A DNA stretch of 64,000 bases from Mallotus nudiflorus (GCA_947683625.1 CANTUR010000619.1:1-64000); one strand, 5' to 3'; counted from the stretch's first letter, positions 45,351 through 59,406 are shown. Notes: generated by a model not told the origin, from the sequence alone. Translations and numbers: made by a program.

Positions 45351-48300
45351 TCACATAGTATGTAGATGTCGCATTCCAATATCGTGAACGTGCTTTCTAA
45401 AGATTACAGTTGGAAGTGCCTTTGTGAAAAGATCAGCTGAATTCTGGCTAGACTGAATATACTTGATATCTATATGATTGTCTTTTATTAGCTCTTGAGT
45501 GTATGAAAAGAATCTTGGAGGTATATGTTTGGTTCTATCACTTTTGATATATCCTTCCCTTAACTGTGCAATGCATGCTGCATTATCTTCATATAAAATT
45601 GTTGGACTTTTGTTGACTGGAAAACCACAAGATTCTTCAATATGATGTGTCATTGATCTAAGCCACACACACTCTCTACTTGCTTCATGTAGTGCAATAA
45701 TTTCAGAATGATTTGAGGAAGTAGTGACAAGCGTTTGTTTCTGGGAACGCCAAGAAATTGCAGTTCCATTATTTGTGAACACATAGCCTGTTTGAGATTT
45801 CGCTTTATGAGGATCAGATAAATGCCCTGCATCTGCATAACCAATCAATTCTTGTTTTGAATTTTTAGAATAAAATAAACCCAAATCAACATTTCCTCGA
45901 AGGTATCGAAGTATATGTTTGACCCCTTTCCAATGTCTTTTTGTTGGAGCTGAACTGAACCTCGCTAATAAATTAACTGCAAAAGAAATGTCAGGTCTAG
46001 TACAATTAGCAAGATACATTAGAGCTCCAATGGCATTGAGATATGGAAATTCAGGACCAAGAATTTCTTCATTTTCTTCACAGGGTCGAAATGGATCAGT
46101 TTCAATATTGAGTGATCTAACGACCATTGGAGTACTTAAAGGATTTGCTTTATCCATATTAAAGCGTTTCAAGATCTTTTCTGTGTAATTTGATTGATGC
46201 ACAAATATCCCATTGTGCATTTGCTCAATTTGTAAACCAAGGCAATACTTGGTTTTTCCAAGATCTTTCATTTCAAATTCTTCCTTTAAGTATACTGTTG
46301 CTTCATGGATCTCATTTTCTGTTCCAATGATATTCAAATCATCAACATATACAGCTATAATCACAAATCCGGATATTGTTTTCTTAATAAAAATGCATGG
46401 GCAAATAATATTACTCACATATCCTTTATTAATCAAATAATCGCTTAAACGATTATACCACATGCGCCCAGACTGTTTTAACCCATATAAAGATCTCTAG
46501 AGCTTGATCGAATACATTTCTTTGGGTTTTGTACTTAATGCTTCAGGCATTTTAAATCCTTCAGGGATTTTCATATAAATGTCACTATCAAGTGATCCAT
46601 ACAAATAAGCAGTCACAACATCCATAAGACGCATTTCTAATTTCTTAGAAACTACTAGGCTAATTAGATACCTGAACGTAATTGCATCCATAACAGGAGA
46701 ATACGTTTCATCATAATCAATTCCTGGCCTTTGTAAAAAACCTTGAGCTACAAGTCTAGCTTTGTACCTTATTATTTCATTTTTCTCATTTCTCTTTCAT
46801 ACAAAGACCCACTTGTATCCTACAGGTTTCACATTTTTAGGCATAGGAATAATTGGCCCAAAAACATTTCGTTTGTTTAGTGAGTCCAATTCAGCCTGCA
46901 TAGCATCTTTCCATTTTATCCAATCATGCCTATTTTGACATTCCATGACTGATTTTGGTTCAGGATCATCTTTGTCATTTATGATTTCACATGCAACAGT
47001 ATATGACAATGTTTCATGACTTTCTTTATTTTCTATTTCTTCAAGGATATTTTCCTCGCTATCAATATGATTATCTACTCCCTTTCTCTTTCGAGGATTT
47101 TTATCCTTAGAACCAATTGGTCTTCCACGCTTCTGGCGTGTTTTAGACTCATGAGTGTCTTTATTCTCAGATTTTATTTCTGGAATTTCAATATGAGCAG
47201 GAGCATTGGCTGCTGGTATATATGATTTAGTCACTCTTTTTGTATCAGTAAATGCATCTGGCAATTGATTTGCAATTGCTTGTAAGTGCATAATCTTTTG
47301 CACTTCTAATTCACATTGTTTTGTGTGAGGATCCAGATGCAATAATGATGGTTCATTCCATGAAATATCCCTTTTCACTTCTTTCTCCCCTTTTCCTAAT
47401 GTTGGGAAAATAACCTCATTAAATTGGCAATCAGCAAAACGTGCTGTAAAAACATCACCAGTTAGAGGTTCAAGATATCTAATAATCGAGGGTGTTTCAA
47501 ACCCAACATAAATTCCCAATCTTCGTTGAGGACCCATTTTTGTGCGCTGAGGTGGCGCAATGGGTACATATACTGCACAACCAAAAATTTTGAGATGGGA
47601 AATATTTGGCTCTTGACCAAATGTCAATTGTAGTGGGGAGTATTTATGATATGCACTAGGTCTGATGCGAATTAATGAAGCAGCATGTAAGATTGCATGA
47701 CCCCAAACTGAAATGGGAAGCTTTGTTCTCATTATTAATGGTCTAGCAATAAGCTGAAGTCATTTAATCAATGATTCAGCTAAACCATTTTGAGTATGTA
47801 CATGGGCAACAGGATGCTCAACAATGATCCCAGTAGACATACAATAATCATTGAATGCTTGAGATGTAAATTCACCAGCATTATCAAGTCTTACCCTCTT
47901 GATTGTATAATCAGGGAATTGTGCTCGTAATTTAATAATTTCAGCAAGCAACCTTGCAAATGCAACATTACGAGTTGACAATAGACAAACATGTGACCAT
48001 CTACTAGATGCATCAATTAATACCATAAAATATCTGAATGGTCCACATGGTGGGTGAATTGGCCCACATATATCACCTTGAATTCTTTCAAGAAACATAG
48101 GTGATTCATTTTGAATTTTAGATGGTGAAGGTCTCAAGATTAATTTTCCAAGAGAACAAGCTGTACATGACATTTCATTTGATTGAGGAATTCTTTGCCC
48201 CTTCAAGGGATGCCCATGTGAATTCTCAATTATCCTTCGCATCATTACTGATCCAAGATGACCTAATCTGTCATGCCATAAATTTATTATTGAAGGATCA

Positions 48301-48770
48301 TAAGATTTTTCTTTTACTGCCATATTTGATTCAATTACATGTATATGCATGTAATGCAATCTAGTAGGGAGTTTTGGTAGTCTTTCCAATACTTGCATTT
48401 TTCCTGATTCATAGGAAACTATATTTAAATATTTGTTACCATTTATAGTAATAGATTGGGTATCACACCCATTTCGATATATGTCATCAAAACTCAACAA
48501 ATTTCTTGTTGATTTTGGTGAAAACAAAGCTTCATCAATTATAAACTTTGTTCCATTTGGTAACATAAATTTAGCTTTGCCAATTCCTTCAATCAGATCT
48601 ACAGGACCTGATATTGTTTTTACAACTGCCTTTGTGGGCTTTATTTCAGAGAAATAATCTCTATTTTTCAAGATAGTATGTGTAGTACCACTATCTGGTA
48701 TGCAGAGATCTTCAATATTGTCTTTATGTTGAGTACAATCCATATTAAACTTCAAAATAGATAAACACAA
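45351..48770 (-). pseudogene. Young copia pol (PR-INT-RT-RNH), three stops
   Basis: Met 48770. PR has CIPDSGTTHTIL. The pre-integrase block has LWHDRLGHLGSVMMRRI and the CX2C of CTACSLGK. INT has GDICGPIHPPCGPF, RLDNAGEFTSQAF with the DNAGEF Asp, and VAHVHTQNGLAESLIK with the Glu. A Lys/Arg-rich stretch GRPIGSKDKNPRKRK lies before RT. RT has YVDD intact (46338-46349); RNH ends with SSQNSADLFTKALP. Nonsense codons stand at 47760-47762 (TGA), 46797-46799 (TGA) and 46497-46499 (TAG); each can arise from one C-to-T change. There is no frameshift. Confidence 0.9.
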
Positions 48771-48907
48771 AATTAATCAATTAAAGTAAAAACATAAAAT
48801 AATTATAAAGTAGGACATTTTATTTAATTTAAAAATAACATACATAACAATAACATATTCTTCAGAATCAAATAAGTAATAACAATATACTTAAAATTAT
48901 AGATGTC

Positions 48908-49911
48908 TCAATTTCCATTGTCAGTAAAATCATCAGTAAAATCAGAAACATCTAAATGAGTTGTATCATTAACATGAGTATGATGCTCATTGAAGTTTAT
49001 TTCCTTTTCTTTGCCTTTCAATGATGCCTTATAAAGTTGGCAAAGATGTGGCGGTGTTCGACAAATTCGTGACCAGTGTCCTTTACTACCACATCTGAAA
49101 CACACAGTTTCAGACTTATATTGAGGCCTTTCTTGAACACCACTGATGACTAATTTTAACTTCTTTTGAGGTTGAGTCTGAGTTTGTTATGGAGTATTAT
49201 TATATTTATTTCCACGACCATGGCTAAAGAATTGACCTCTTCCACGTCCACGACCTCTACCTCTCTCACGTCCACGGCTATTGTAATTTTTATATCTGGA
49301 ATAATTTGTAGCATTTGCTTCTGGAAATGCTATTGAGCCAGTGGGACGGGATTGATGATTTTTCATCAAGAGTTCATTATTTTTCTCAGCTACCAGTAGG
49401 CATGAAATTAGTTCAGAATATTTTTTAAATCTCTGCATCCTGTATTGTTGTTGCAGTGTAACATTTGATGCATGAAATGTGGAGTAAGTTTTCTCCATCA
49501 TATCCTCATCTGTGACTGTCTGTCCACAGAATTTTAATTATGATACTATTCTGAACATTGCAGAATTATAGTCACTCACTTTTTTAAAATCTTGAAAGCG
49601 TAAAGCTCTCCATTCATCAGTGACTACTGGTAGTATTACATCTCTTTGATGATCATATCTGTCTTTTAGATCCTTCCAAAGAACACTTGGATCTTTGACA
49701 GTCAAATATTCACATTTTAATCCTTCATCAAGATGACGACGGAGAAAAATTATAGACTTGACTTTATCTTGCAATGAGGTGTTATTATTTCTTTTATGGT
49801 ATCAATTAACCCCATTGATTGAAGATGCATCTCTACATCTAGAATCCAAGACATATAATTTTTTCCCGTGATGTCAAGAGCAACGAACTCAAGCTTTGCT
49901 AGATTTGTCAT
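48908..49911 (-). pseudogene. Young copia gag, one frameshift and two internal stops
   Basis: Starts MTNLAKLEFVALDITGKNYM at 49911, a UBN2/DUF4219-type gag N-terminus. A single-base frameshift near 49795 joins it to the frame at 49774-49538 (SIIFLRRHLDEGLKCEYL). TAA codons interrupt at 49538 and 49187. An Arg/Gly-rich box (RGRERGRGRGRGRG) precedes a CX2CX4HX4C zinc knuckle, CFRCGSKGHWSRIC (49102-49061). Ends TGA at 48908, in a different frame from pol. Confidence 0.9.
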
Positions 49912-50763
49912 TATGATAACTAATAAAAAAAATAACTCAATTAGAATTCATAAATTTGATGACTACTAAAAAAAATTAAACATGATCAGAATTTACTAAT
50001 TAATTATATCATGAATGAATATTGCAAGAAATAATAGTGGTACAAAAAATGATACAATAATATTTAAAATTATATCAAATAGAAAATCATCTTCCATATT
50101 AATTATTCCTAAAACTATTATAATAGTCATGATCAAAACACAAATATAAATATACCAAATCATGTTTACAATTTAGAGTAAAAAGAGAAAGAGAAAATGT
50201 ATGAATTTGTGTGAATGAATAACATTTATAGCTCATCTATTTATAATGAAAAATATAGCCGTTTATTACCGTTATATTACCGTTGGTAATAAAAATATAG
50301 CCGTTAGAATTTTTTTTTTTTTAATATAATATATTGAGAAATAAATTATATAAAGTAAAATCAATAAATAATGTTGATATGATTATTTATAGTAAGTGAG
50401 TTAACATAACGATATGTATAAATATGGGGCAAAACCGTCCATTAATATAAAATGGGGTATAACCTTCCATTAACATAAATAATAAAAAATAAATGTGCAT
50501 AAATATAAATTGGTAGGAGGCATAGCCATCCATAAGGTTAGAACCATTTCTAGCAATATTTGCATCAATGGTGTAGTTAGTAAAACAAAATAAAAATAAC
50601 AATTAATATAAAGTTAGATTGAAGAAATAAATATAAATATATAAATTAGTAGGAGGCATAGCCATCCATGATAACAAATAATCAACTAATATATTCATAA
50701 ATATTAAATATTAAGAAATATGTACCTTATTGTTTTGATCGAGAGCTCCTCGTGCTGATAACG
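49912..50763 (-). other. Leader of the young copia element
   Basis: About 850 bp of untranslated AT-rich sequence between the 5' LTR and gag. It contains repeats of 'aggaggcatagccatccat' (about 50517 and 50650) and related 'ggggcaaaaccgtccatt'/'ggggtataaccttccatt' units (about 50425-50475). The sequence abutting the LTR (minus TTATCAGCACGAGG) is where a PBS should be but was not matched to a tRNA. Confidence 0.7.
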
Positions 50764-51084
50764 TGTTGTGAAATAAAGATTGAATTACTTATTTTGTTAT
50801 AGAACTAAACTTGAATTTAGTAGTATTTAACTAGAAGAAAAATATTTTATAGTAGAATGATTTTGAGAGAATTTAGAAAGAGTTTGGAGAGAATTTAGAG
50901 AACTATAATATTGAAAGAATTTGGAGAGTAATCTATCTTTTCTTCTTCTTAATCTTAACCTCCTCATTAATGAATTTCAATCTCTTTATATAGAGATTTT
51001 CTTTTCACTATTTGAGTACTATTCTCTCACAAACAATATATTGTTCATTCACAAGCAATATATTGTTCATTCACATTCATAATA
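50764..51084 (-). repeat. 5' LTR of the young copia element
   Basis: 321 bp, same ends as 44890-45210; outer edge is followed by the target-site duplication ggccg. Confidence 0.95.
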
Positions 51085-51089
51085 GGCCG

Positions 51090-51357
51090 TATTTATTTGG
51101 GGATTTTTGATAAAAGAATTAATTGAGAGGAAAGTTGATCTTTAAATTTTAGAATTAAATTCCTGAGTAAATGGGTTTTTATGTGGAAATTGGAAATAAC
51201 AGAGGGGTGAGCTCATTGAAGGTAAAGGCTAACTGAAAAAAGAACAAAGCGCTGTAAAAAGAAAAAAAGAAGAGAAAAAATGGCTATTTCAAAGAAGAAA
51301 AAAGAAACTTTAACGGGCCACATCTGATGAAATGGTCCATGTTATCTTTTAAGGAGA

Positions 51358-51389
<32 letters not shown>

Positions 51390-52031
51390 AAAAAAATAAA
51401 ATTATTGGGCCACGGTTTTGTGCATTTGATTATCTTTCAAGGAAAATATATATATATAAGCAAAAAAAAATTAAGCAAATATATATATATTTATAGGTTT
51501 TATTTTACATGTAAATTAAATTTGGTGTGCCCAAACTAATAACATGTGAGGCATTATTTATGTCATAATTAAAAATTTTTGGTTGAAATATTAAAGTATT
51601 AATTTAATGCTCAATTTGACTTAATTAGAATTTTGAAATCAAAAAATAATTTAAAAAACTCAGCCCAGTGCAACTTAATTAACACAAGAAAATCCTGAAA
51701 AAGGGAGCAGTTTGGTGATAAGACAAAATGAGAGAGCCTTGGGGAAAAAAATCAAGCTTGGAGAAGAAGTGTTACGTAAATTTATTTCAGGAATGGATAA
51801 ACTCTTGAGTTGCTAGAAAATTAATTGGAGAAGTAGTATACAACCAAAATCATCTATAAAAACAGAGGAGAAGGACATCTATCGGAAAAACAAATCATCA
51901 ATACAATACAAACAACAATCATCATTAGCAAATTTTATCTTTAACAAATTTTCAATTCTTATTTATAACACTTTTCTTGTTAATTTCAAAGAAAAAATTA
52001 TCTTTTAGCATGTATTAAACTTTATATTAAT
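51090..52031. other. AT-rich spacer with promoter-like end
   Basis: No coding frame recognised. 'ctataaaaacagagg' at about 51854 followed by CA-rich 'caatacaatacaaacaacaatcatc' text looks like a plant TATA box and 5' UTR. The sequence then runs to the insertion point of the outer solo LTR and resumes at 62123. Contains a TA microsatellite (51358-51382). Confidence 0.4.
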
Positions 52032-52092
52032 ACAAATGTAATAACCCTAGTTTTTAAATTATTTTATTATATAATGAGATATGCAGTGTTAA

Positions 52093-52534
52093 TGTAATAT
52101 CCCGAGTTTTTAAATAATTTCAAACTGCATCGGGATATGCAGTGTTAATAATTTTTGTACATATTTATGATATTTTTATGAGTTTGATACTTATTAAAGC
52201 TTACTTTAATTATTTTATATTATTTTAAGTACTTTACGTAAAAATTTTCTGGGAATTATATTTTCACAAAAATTGATACGTAAATAATTTAATACTAATT
52301 ATTTTGACTAGTTTTACGAATTTACATGAACTCATATATAATTTTTTTTGTAAGTGCTAAATAAAATGTATAAATGTGTATTCATTTAAATTAATTAGGG
52401 TTTAATTAATTATCTTTATTTTTATTATTTAGTTTTAATATTAATTAATTAATTTTAAGTGTATAATATATTAAAATATATGTGTGGTGAGTATTAAATG
52501 TGCATGAGATTTTATATTATTATAATATATAGTG

Positions 52535-52590
<56 letters not shown>

Positions 52591-54665
52591 ATTTTTAATC
52601 AAAAACCAAAAGTTCCCTTTATTTACAGAATTGTCACTCTTCTTCTCCAAAACGCCCGACACCATTTTTCTTCCATTTTCGGCCGATTCAAGCTGGTTTT
52701 CTTGCCGTCGGTGTGCCTCTCCTCCTTCCTCCTCCCTTGCTAGCCATTCACGATGCCTGAATCACCCCTTTCCGGCAAGTTTTGATCGATTTTTCTCAAA
52801 GAAGCCGAAATCATCTTCACCTCCGATCACAACGATTTCGGCCACCAAAATTGACACCGCTGATCTCTATCTTCTCCTTGAGCTATGGTGAGTATGATTC
52901 CAAGCTTTGTTTCACTTAAAATGGTCTAGATTTGCCTAGGTTTCAATTTCTTCATTTCACCCATTTAGGGTTTCAATTTTTTTTTGAGCTTCAATTTGAT
53001 TGATTCATGAAAACTTCCTCCACAAACTTTGATCATGGAAGTTCAATATACATGCTTTAATTTTTTTAGAATTTTTGGAATTTATTTTTATTTTTGGGTA
53101 TTTTTGATTAGTTTATTAATATTTTCTAATTTTTGAAAATTAATTAATTAAATTATGAAATTATGTTTTATAGTAATTATAGGTGTTTAAATGAATTATA
53201 TAAATTTATTTGTAATTTTTGTGAATTTTTATATATTTATTTGGAATTTATTAATTTTATGTAATTTTGAAAAATAGGGTTAATTATGTGTTTAATTGAA
53301 ATAAATTGGTTAATTAAGTAAATTTATTGATATTATTGAAATAAATGTTGAGAAAATTAATTTTTTGCAATTATATTATTTTTGGTGAATTTTTTTGAGT
53401 AATTTTAGTAAATTTAAATATATAGGGGTATTTTGGTAATTTGACACTAAATTGGCTAAAAATATAATTAAATTGGTTTTAATAGTTATTTGAGGTATAA
53501 AAATAATTTCTACAAATTATTTAGTATTTTTAACTAATTAAAACTATTTTTCGTAAATTATTTTCAAATTATATATATAATATACGATTTTTCTATATTA
53601 ATGAGTTTTTATCGGTTTTTAATAAGTTTTAGGGTTAATTATGTAATTTGGAATTATAAAATGTATTTTTATTATAAAAGGGCATTTTTGGTATTTTATA
53701 ATTATTCTGTGAATTGTGAACCTTGATCGGTGAATTGTAGTTTGGAATCCGACCGAGGAATTGTGGTTATGAATTTGGTGTTATTCCGAAGTGTGTTTTC
53801 TTTGCAGGACTGGCTCTACTCTTTGAGTAGAGAGATGTCCATTTTACAGGGGAGGTTCTACTGGATTTTCGATAGAATTCTCGTAAAACGTGATGTCCGG
53901 TCAAATCTCTATTCTAATTCTATATCTAAAATTATAGATCAAGTCTTTAGAATTTCTATTAAATTTATTCTGATTTCATGTTATCATTTGTTTGTTTAGT
54001 TGCACTGAGACCGAGGCCTAACGGATCAGGCTCGCCGAGTTTGTCTCGTGGAGCGCTAACATGTGAGTTATTATACTGTATATATGCATTGCATATAGGA
54101 TGCATCACTTAGGGTTTTTTTTTTATTTTCATTGTATGTCTTTAAAGTGATTTAAGTTATAATATTTTTGGTATATCTAGGGTTGTATTTTTGTATATAT
54201 ATGCATGTTAAATAATTATTGATGATATTTTGGTATATGCATATTAAACATTTAGGTTTATGTTTAATACATTTTAATATATATACATGTTTAAAAATGT
54301 ACATTTAGACATAATTATTTTATTAAATGATTAGTATAATTTAGGTATAGTTTCAATAGATTTTAGGTTTATTCTTAAATAATTGCAAATGTATATTTTG
54401 AATTCTAATTTGTATTCTAGAAACTGGAGTAGTAGTGTTATTGTATCGAAATAGTATTATATTATTTTGATTATTATACGAAGATGTATTCATTGAAAAG
54501 GATTTGAAGTATTTATATTATATATTGATTCACAAAATTTTAATTCTGTCATATGTTTATTTAATTATTGCATGATTTTATTTTCTAAGGCTTACTATGG
54601 GTTTTGGATTCGAAAGAATTCCCGTTCCCTAGCGCCGGTCATGACTCCTAGTTTAGGTCATGACA
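52093..54665 (+). mobile_element. Nested solo LTR A (2573 bp)
   Basis: TGTAATATCCCG...GGTCATGACA with perfect duplication gttaa (52088-52092, 54666-54670), the flanking DNA being the outer LTR. It lacks several hundred bases present in other copies, including the 'gctacctagtggg' and 'gagacac' blocks, between about 54120 and 54420. Hairpins at 53814-53890. Confidence 0.93.
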
Positions 54666-54670
54666 GTTAA

Positions 54671-55292
54671 TAAAAATTTAAAATTTAAATTTAATTATTT
54701 TACTATTTTGTGATTAATTATTATTATTTTATATTTAATTGAATTTCTAAGTAAGTATATTAATTTGGAACTTATTATTTTGGACGTTTAAATTTCATTG
54801 TATATATTTATTATTTTCGAATACTATTATTTTAATAACATTATTTTAGTGCATGGTTATTTTTATATTATTTTTAAGTACATTATTGTTGTTTTATTTT
54901 TATTGGTTGACATTATTGCATTATTAAATTATTTCATAAATATTGTTTATATTATTGTTATTTTCAAATGTGTTGTGTGTTGTTATTATGATGGTTATTA
55001 TTTCTATTTTTATTTTTATCATTAGTATTATTTTAATAACACTAGTTTATGTGCATTATTATTTCTATTATTTTTATTTTTATTAAATATACATTATTTG
55101 TATTATTAATTATTTAATAATTATGGTTTACATTATTGTTACTTTTAAATGTTATTTTATGTGTTGTTATTAGTTTAATATTTATGTGCTTATTTTTATG
55201 TGTGTGTGATTATATGTGTATGTCTATATATATACATGTGTGTGTGTTTATATATATATGTGTGGAGAGAATTAATCTAAAGTAAGTTTATA

Positions 55293-55361
<69 letters not shown>

Positions 55362-56044
55362 ATAAAAGACAAACTTTTCTCAACCATTCATTTTTTTTCT
55401 CTCCTCCCATTCTTTCTTTCCTCGGTTGCCTTCTTCTTTTTCCTGTGACAGACCACCTTTCACCCTCATGCCAGAGCTGCCATAGCTTCAACCCATCATT
55501 TACTCATCTTCTTCCCATCATCACTGCCATTGGAGAAGCTGCAGAAGCCGCCAGAAGTGACAGAATCAACAGTGGCAGCAGTAAGGTTTAGTTGTGGTCG
55601 GTGACTTCCCGACGGCGGGAGCTTGACTTCTTTGGCTCAATCTACTCCTTGAGTTGAGGGGAAGATGATTCCGAGCTTGATCGAAGCTCAATGTTAATCG
55701 TTGGGGAGTTTTGCTTGATTTTTAGTTAATGTCTAATTTCTTTTTTAATTTTTTTTAGCTTGAGTTTGGTTGACTTTTGATAATTATTTTTGAAATGTTG
55801 ATCTATGCATCTTAATCTACTCATAGGTATTTTTAGTTTATTTTTCTGATTTTATTTGATTTTTGGTTAATTATTGAATATTTTAATAATTAAAAATGAT
55901 TTTTTGTTAATTAATTATTTTAATTATGAATTTGGTTGAATTATTGTTATTATATATTCTTATTAATTTTGGTGTTGAGAAATTAATTTTTGGGATTTTT
56001 ATATAATTTTTATGAATATTTATAGTTTATGTAAATATTGGATA
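54671..56044 (+). repeat. Middle segment of the outer solo LTR
   Basis: AT-rich ATT/TTTTAT expansion (54671-55290), a (TA)n(TG)n microsatellite (55299-55362), then a GC-richer 5'-UTR-like block (about 55390-55670) equivalent to 26180-26430 of the copy at 25653. No gene. Confidence 0.7.
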
Positions 56045-59000
56045 TGTAATCTCCCGAGTTTTTAAATAATTTTAAACTGCATTGGGATATGTGGTGTTAA
56101 TAATTTTTATATATATTTGATTATTTAATTATTTTTTTATTTATTAAAGTAATTTTTAATTATTTTAAGTCCTTTACGTAAAATTTTTCCGAGAGTCTTA
56201 TTTTTGGGGAAATTAAAACTTAAATAAATAATTATTAATTATTTTGGACGGTTTTGTGAATTTGCATGAGTCCATACACGATTTTAAGTGTCATATTAAA
56301 ATATATACATATACATGCATATATGCACATTTAATTAATTAGGGTTTATTTTTAATTAAATTAATGTTATATTATATAGTTTTAATAATTAATGTGTATA
56401 TATATGTATATAGATATTATTAATTATGTGTGTGGTGTATATTAATTTGAATATAATATTCATATATTATTATAATATAAATTAAAGTTATATATATACA
56501 TATATATACATAGATATTTAAAAAACATAAAGCTCCCCTTAATTACCAAACTGCCACCCGACCTTCTTCTTCGTTCCCGACGTCCCCCACCCACTTCCGG
56601 CAACTGTCACGTCGATTTCTTGCCGTCGATGTGCCTCTCAGCCGTCCTCCTCCATCTCCAGCCCATTCCGCCGCCTTGTCCTCCCTTTTTTGGTGTTGTT
56701 TGATTGATTTTCTTCTAAGAAATCGAGAATTGATCCCAACTCCAATCACCACGTTTCCAACCACCGTTTGGAGTGCCACCAGTCTCTATTTCTTTCTTGA
56801 GCTTCGGTTAGTGCATTTCTAAACTTGGTTTCATTTGATTTGGTCTAGATTTTCCTAGGTTTCCAATTTTCAATTTCAGTCAACTTGAGTTCTTGAGTTT
56901 TTTGAGCTTCAATTTTAATGATTCAAGCAAACTTCCTTCACAAAGATTGATCCTAGTACCTCAATCTACATGCTGTAATTTTTGTGGAATTTTTGGGAAT
57001 TATGTTGATTTTTGTGAATTTTTTATTATTTTATTAATATTTTCTAATTTTTTGTAAATTAATTAAATAAATTATGAAATTATGATTTATGGTGTTTATA
57101 GGTGTTAAAATGAATTTTAGAAATTTATTTGTAATTTTTGTGATTTGTGTATAATTATTGTGAATTTAATTAGTTTATGTGATTTTTAGAAAATTAGGTT
57201 AATTATGTATTTTGTTGAAATTAATTGGTTAATTGAGTATATTTGTTGATATTATTGAATTATATGTTGATAAATTAGTTTTTGAGTAATTATACTATTT
57301 TTAGTGAATTTTTGAACAATTATAGTGAATTTATATATAGTAGGGGTATTTTGATAATTTGGCACTAAATTGGCTAAAAATATAATTAAATTGGTTTTAA
57401 TAGTTATTTGAGGTATAAAAATGATTTCTAAAAATGATTTAGTATTTTTAACTAATTAAAACTATTTTTCGTAAATTATTTTCAAATTATATATAATATA
57501 CTATTTTTCTAAATAATTTTTATCGATTTTTAATATGTTTTAGGGTTAATTATGTAATTTGGATTTATAAATTTTATTTTGATCAGCATTTATGAATTTA
57601 TCTAGAATTATCGAATTTTTAATAATATTTTATTAAAATTAGGTCTTTATGTATTTATCGGTAAAATAATTATTTTTAGTGTTTGAATTTCTAATTTGCT
57701 ATATTTTGGTATATTAAGGGTATTTTTGGTATTTTTGAAATTTAAATGTGTTCTGTGATATCTCGTAAATTGTGAACCTCGGTCGGTGGAATTGTAGTTT
57801 GGGAGTCTGACCGAGGGATTGTGAGACTGTGTTTATTCGAAGTGTGTTTCTTTACAGGACTGGCTCTACTCTTTGGGTAGAGAGATGTCCGTTTTACAGG
57901 GGAGGTTCTACCAGATTTTCGATAGAATTCTTGTAAAACGTGATATCCAGTCGAATTCCTATTCTGATTCTGTGTTCAGTATTTCTAGATCGAGTCTCTA
58001 GAATTTCGTTAGATTTATTCTAATTTCATATTGTCGTTTATTTGTTTAGTTGTGTCAAGACCGAGACCTAGTGGTCCAGGCCCGTCGGACCCATCTCGTG
58101 GAGCACATAACTGTGAGTTGTTATTTTATATATACATGCTTTAGAAATGTATGTTTAAATTTTATAAATTTTGCATAAATGATTTAATAAATGCTTAGGT
58201 ATATTTTAGGTTTATTTTAGTATATTTTTGGTATATTTTAAATTAAATGCATGTTTGATTATGGAATTATACCTAAAATGTTTTTAAGTATATTTATAGT
58301 TTATTTTATAATTAAATTGAACTTACTTGACGCATATATACTCGAAATATACTTGATTTATTTTTGGTATATTTCTAGTATATATATGGTTTATATTGCC
58401 ATTTTAATTAAAGTCATGCATCATTTATTTCATGAATGTATGGATTTATTTTAAATGAAGGATATCAATAGAACATGCTACCTAGTGGGTAGCACTAGGA
58501 CCGAGTACGTACTGGTACGACGATAGAATTTAGGTTATATTACTAACCTATTTGTGGATATTGATTTGATTGATTTATATGATGTGAGATGTGATTTGAG
58601 AGTATGATTGTTGGAGCTCGGTTGACCAAGTATCTCAGGCCAATCACACTGACAGTCAGACTGCTGGAGCTCAGTTGACTTAGTGTCTCGGGGCCAGTCT
58701 ACTGTCCAAATGGAACAAGTGAATTTATTTGGAATAAGTGAGTTTGTATGGCTAAAGTGTTGTCTAACACTGTTTGAGATTACGATCATCTAGGGTTCTA
58801 TTTGATCCTTCATAATCATATATTATTTTCAGTATTTATATAAATGATTTTGCTGCATCTGTGTGTATTTGCCTGTACATATATTTATTATATATATTAG
58901 TGATTGTGTGCATTGTCATTTAGTTATGCATGTATATATATTATAACAATTCACTCAGTGAGGTTTGACTCCCCTCCGTTGACTATTTTTCAGGAGAGTC

Positions 59001-59406
59001 TTCGTCCTCAGACCTCAGTAGCAGACCTTTACGCCGGATTTCTTCTACCCCTGCTTTACTATATAATCTGCTTACTTGATTTTATTTTATATTCTAGACA
59101 CTGTAGTAGTTATAGTCAAGTCGTGGGATTTATGTATTATGTTTATATGAGATTTGTATTTTAAAGATTTGAATTGAGATTTGTATTAAAAGATTTATTA
59201 TATAAAAGACGAGTTTGTTTACTTAAATCTGGTGGTGGATTATCATTTTATTTTATTTACGAGATTTATTTTCGTTGCAAAATATTTTATTTATGTTATT
59301 ATTATTGCATGCTTTTATTTTATTTTAAAGGCTTGCTACGAGTTCCAGATTCGAAAGAATTCTCGTTCCCTAGTGCCGGTCATGACCCCTGTATTGGGTC
59401 GTGACA
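56045..59406 (+). mobile_element. Nested solo LTR B (3362 bp)
   Basis: TGTAATCTCCCG...GGGTCGTGACA with perfect duplication ggata (56040-56044, 59407-59411), again inside the outer LTR. It is full-length compared with 1294-4500, with both 60-bp units (about 58610-58700). Hairpins at 57864-57940, with one mismatch in the first stem. Confidence 0.95.

Larger units (their letters stand above)
44890..51084 (-). mobile_element. Young Ty1/copia retrotransposon (6195 bp)
   Basis: LTRs of 321 bp at 44890-45210 and 50764-51084 differ at only two positions, and a perfect 5-bp target-site duplication ggccg flanks it (44885-44889, 51085-51089). A PPT (minus AAGGGGGAG) abuts the 3' LTR at 45211. Gag lies at 49911-48908 and pol at 48770-45351. 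Pol stays in one frame apart from three nonsense codons. It is nearly intact and the most recent insertion in the window that can be ranked by LTR divergence. Confidence 0.95.

Noticed and set aside
52471..52743. Opposed frames with long Tyr-Ile runs
   Set aside because: Direct translations of a TA microsatellite.
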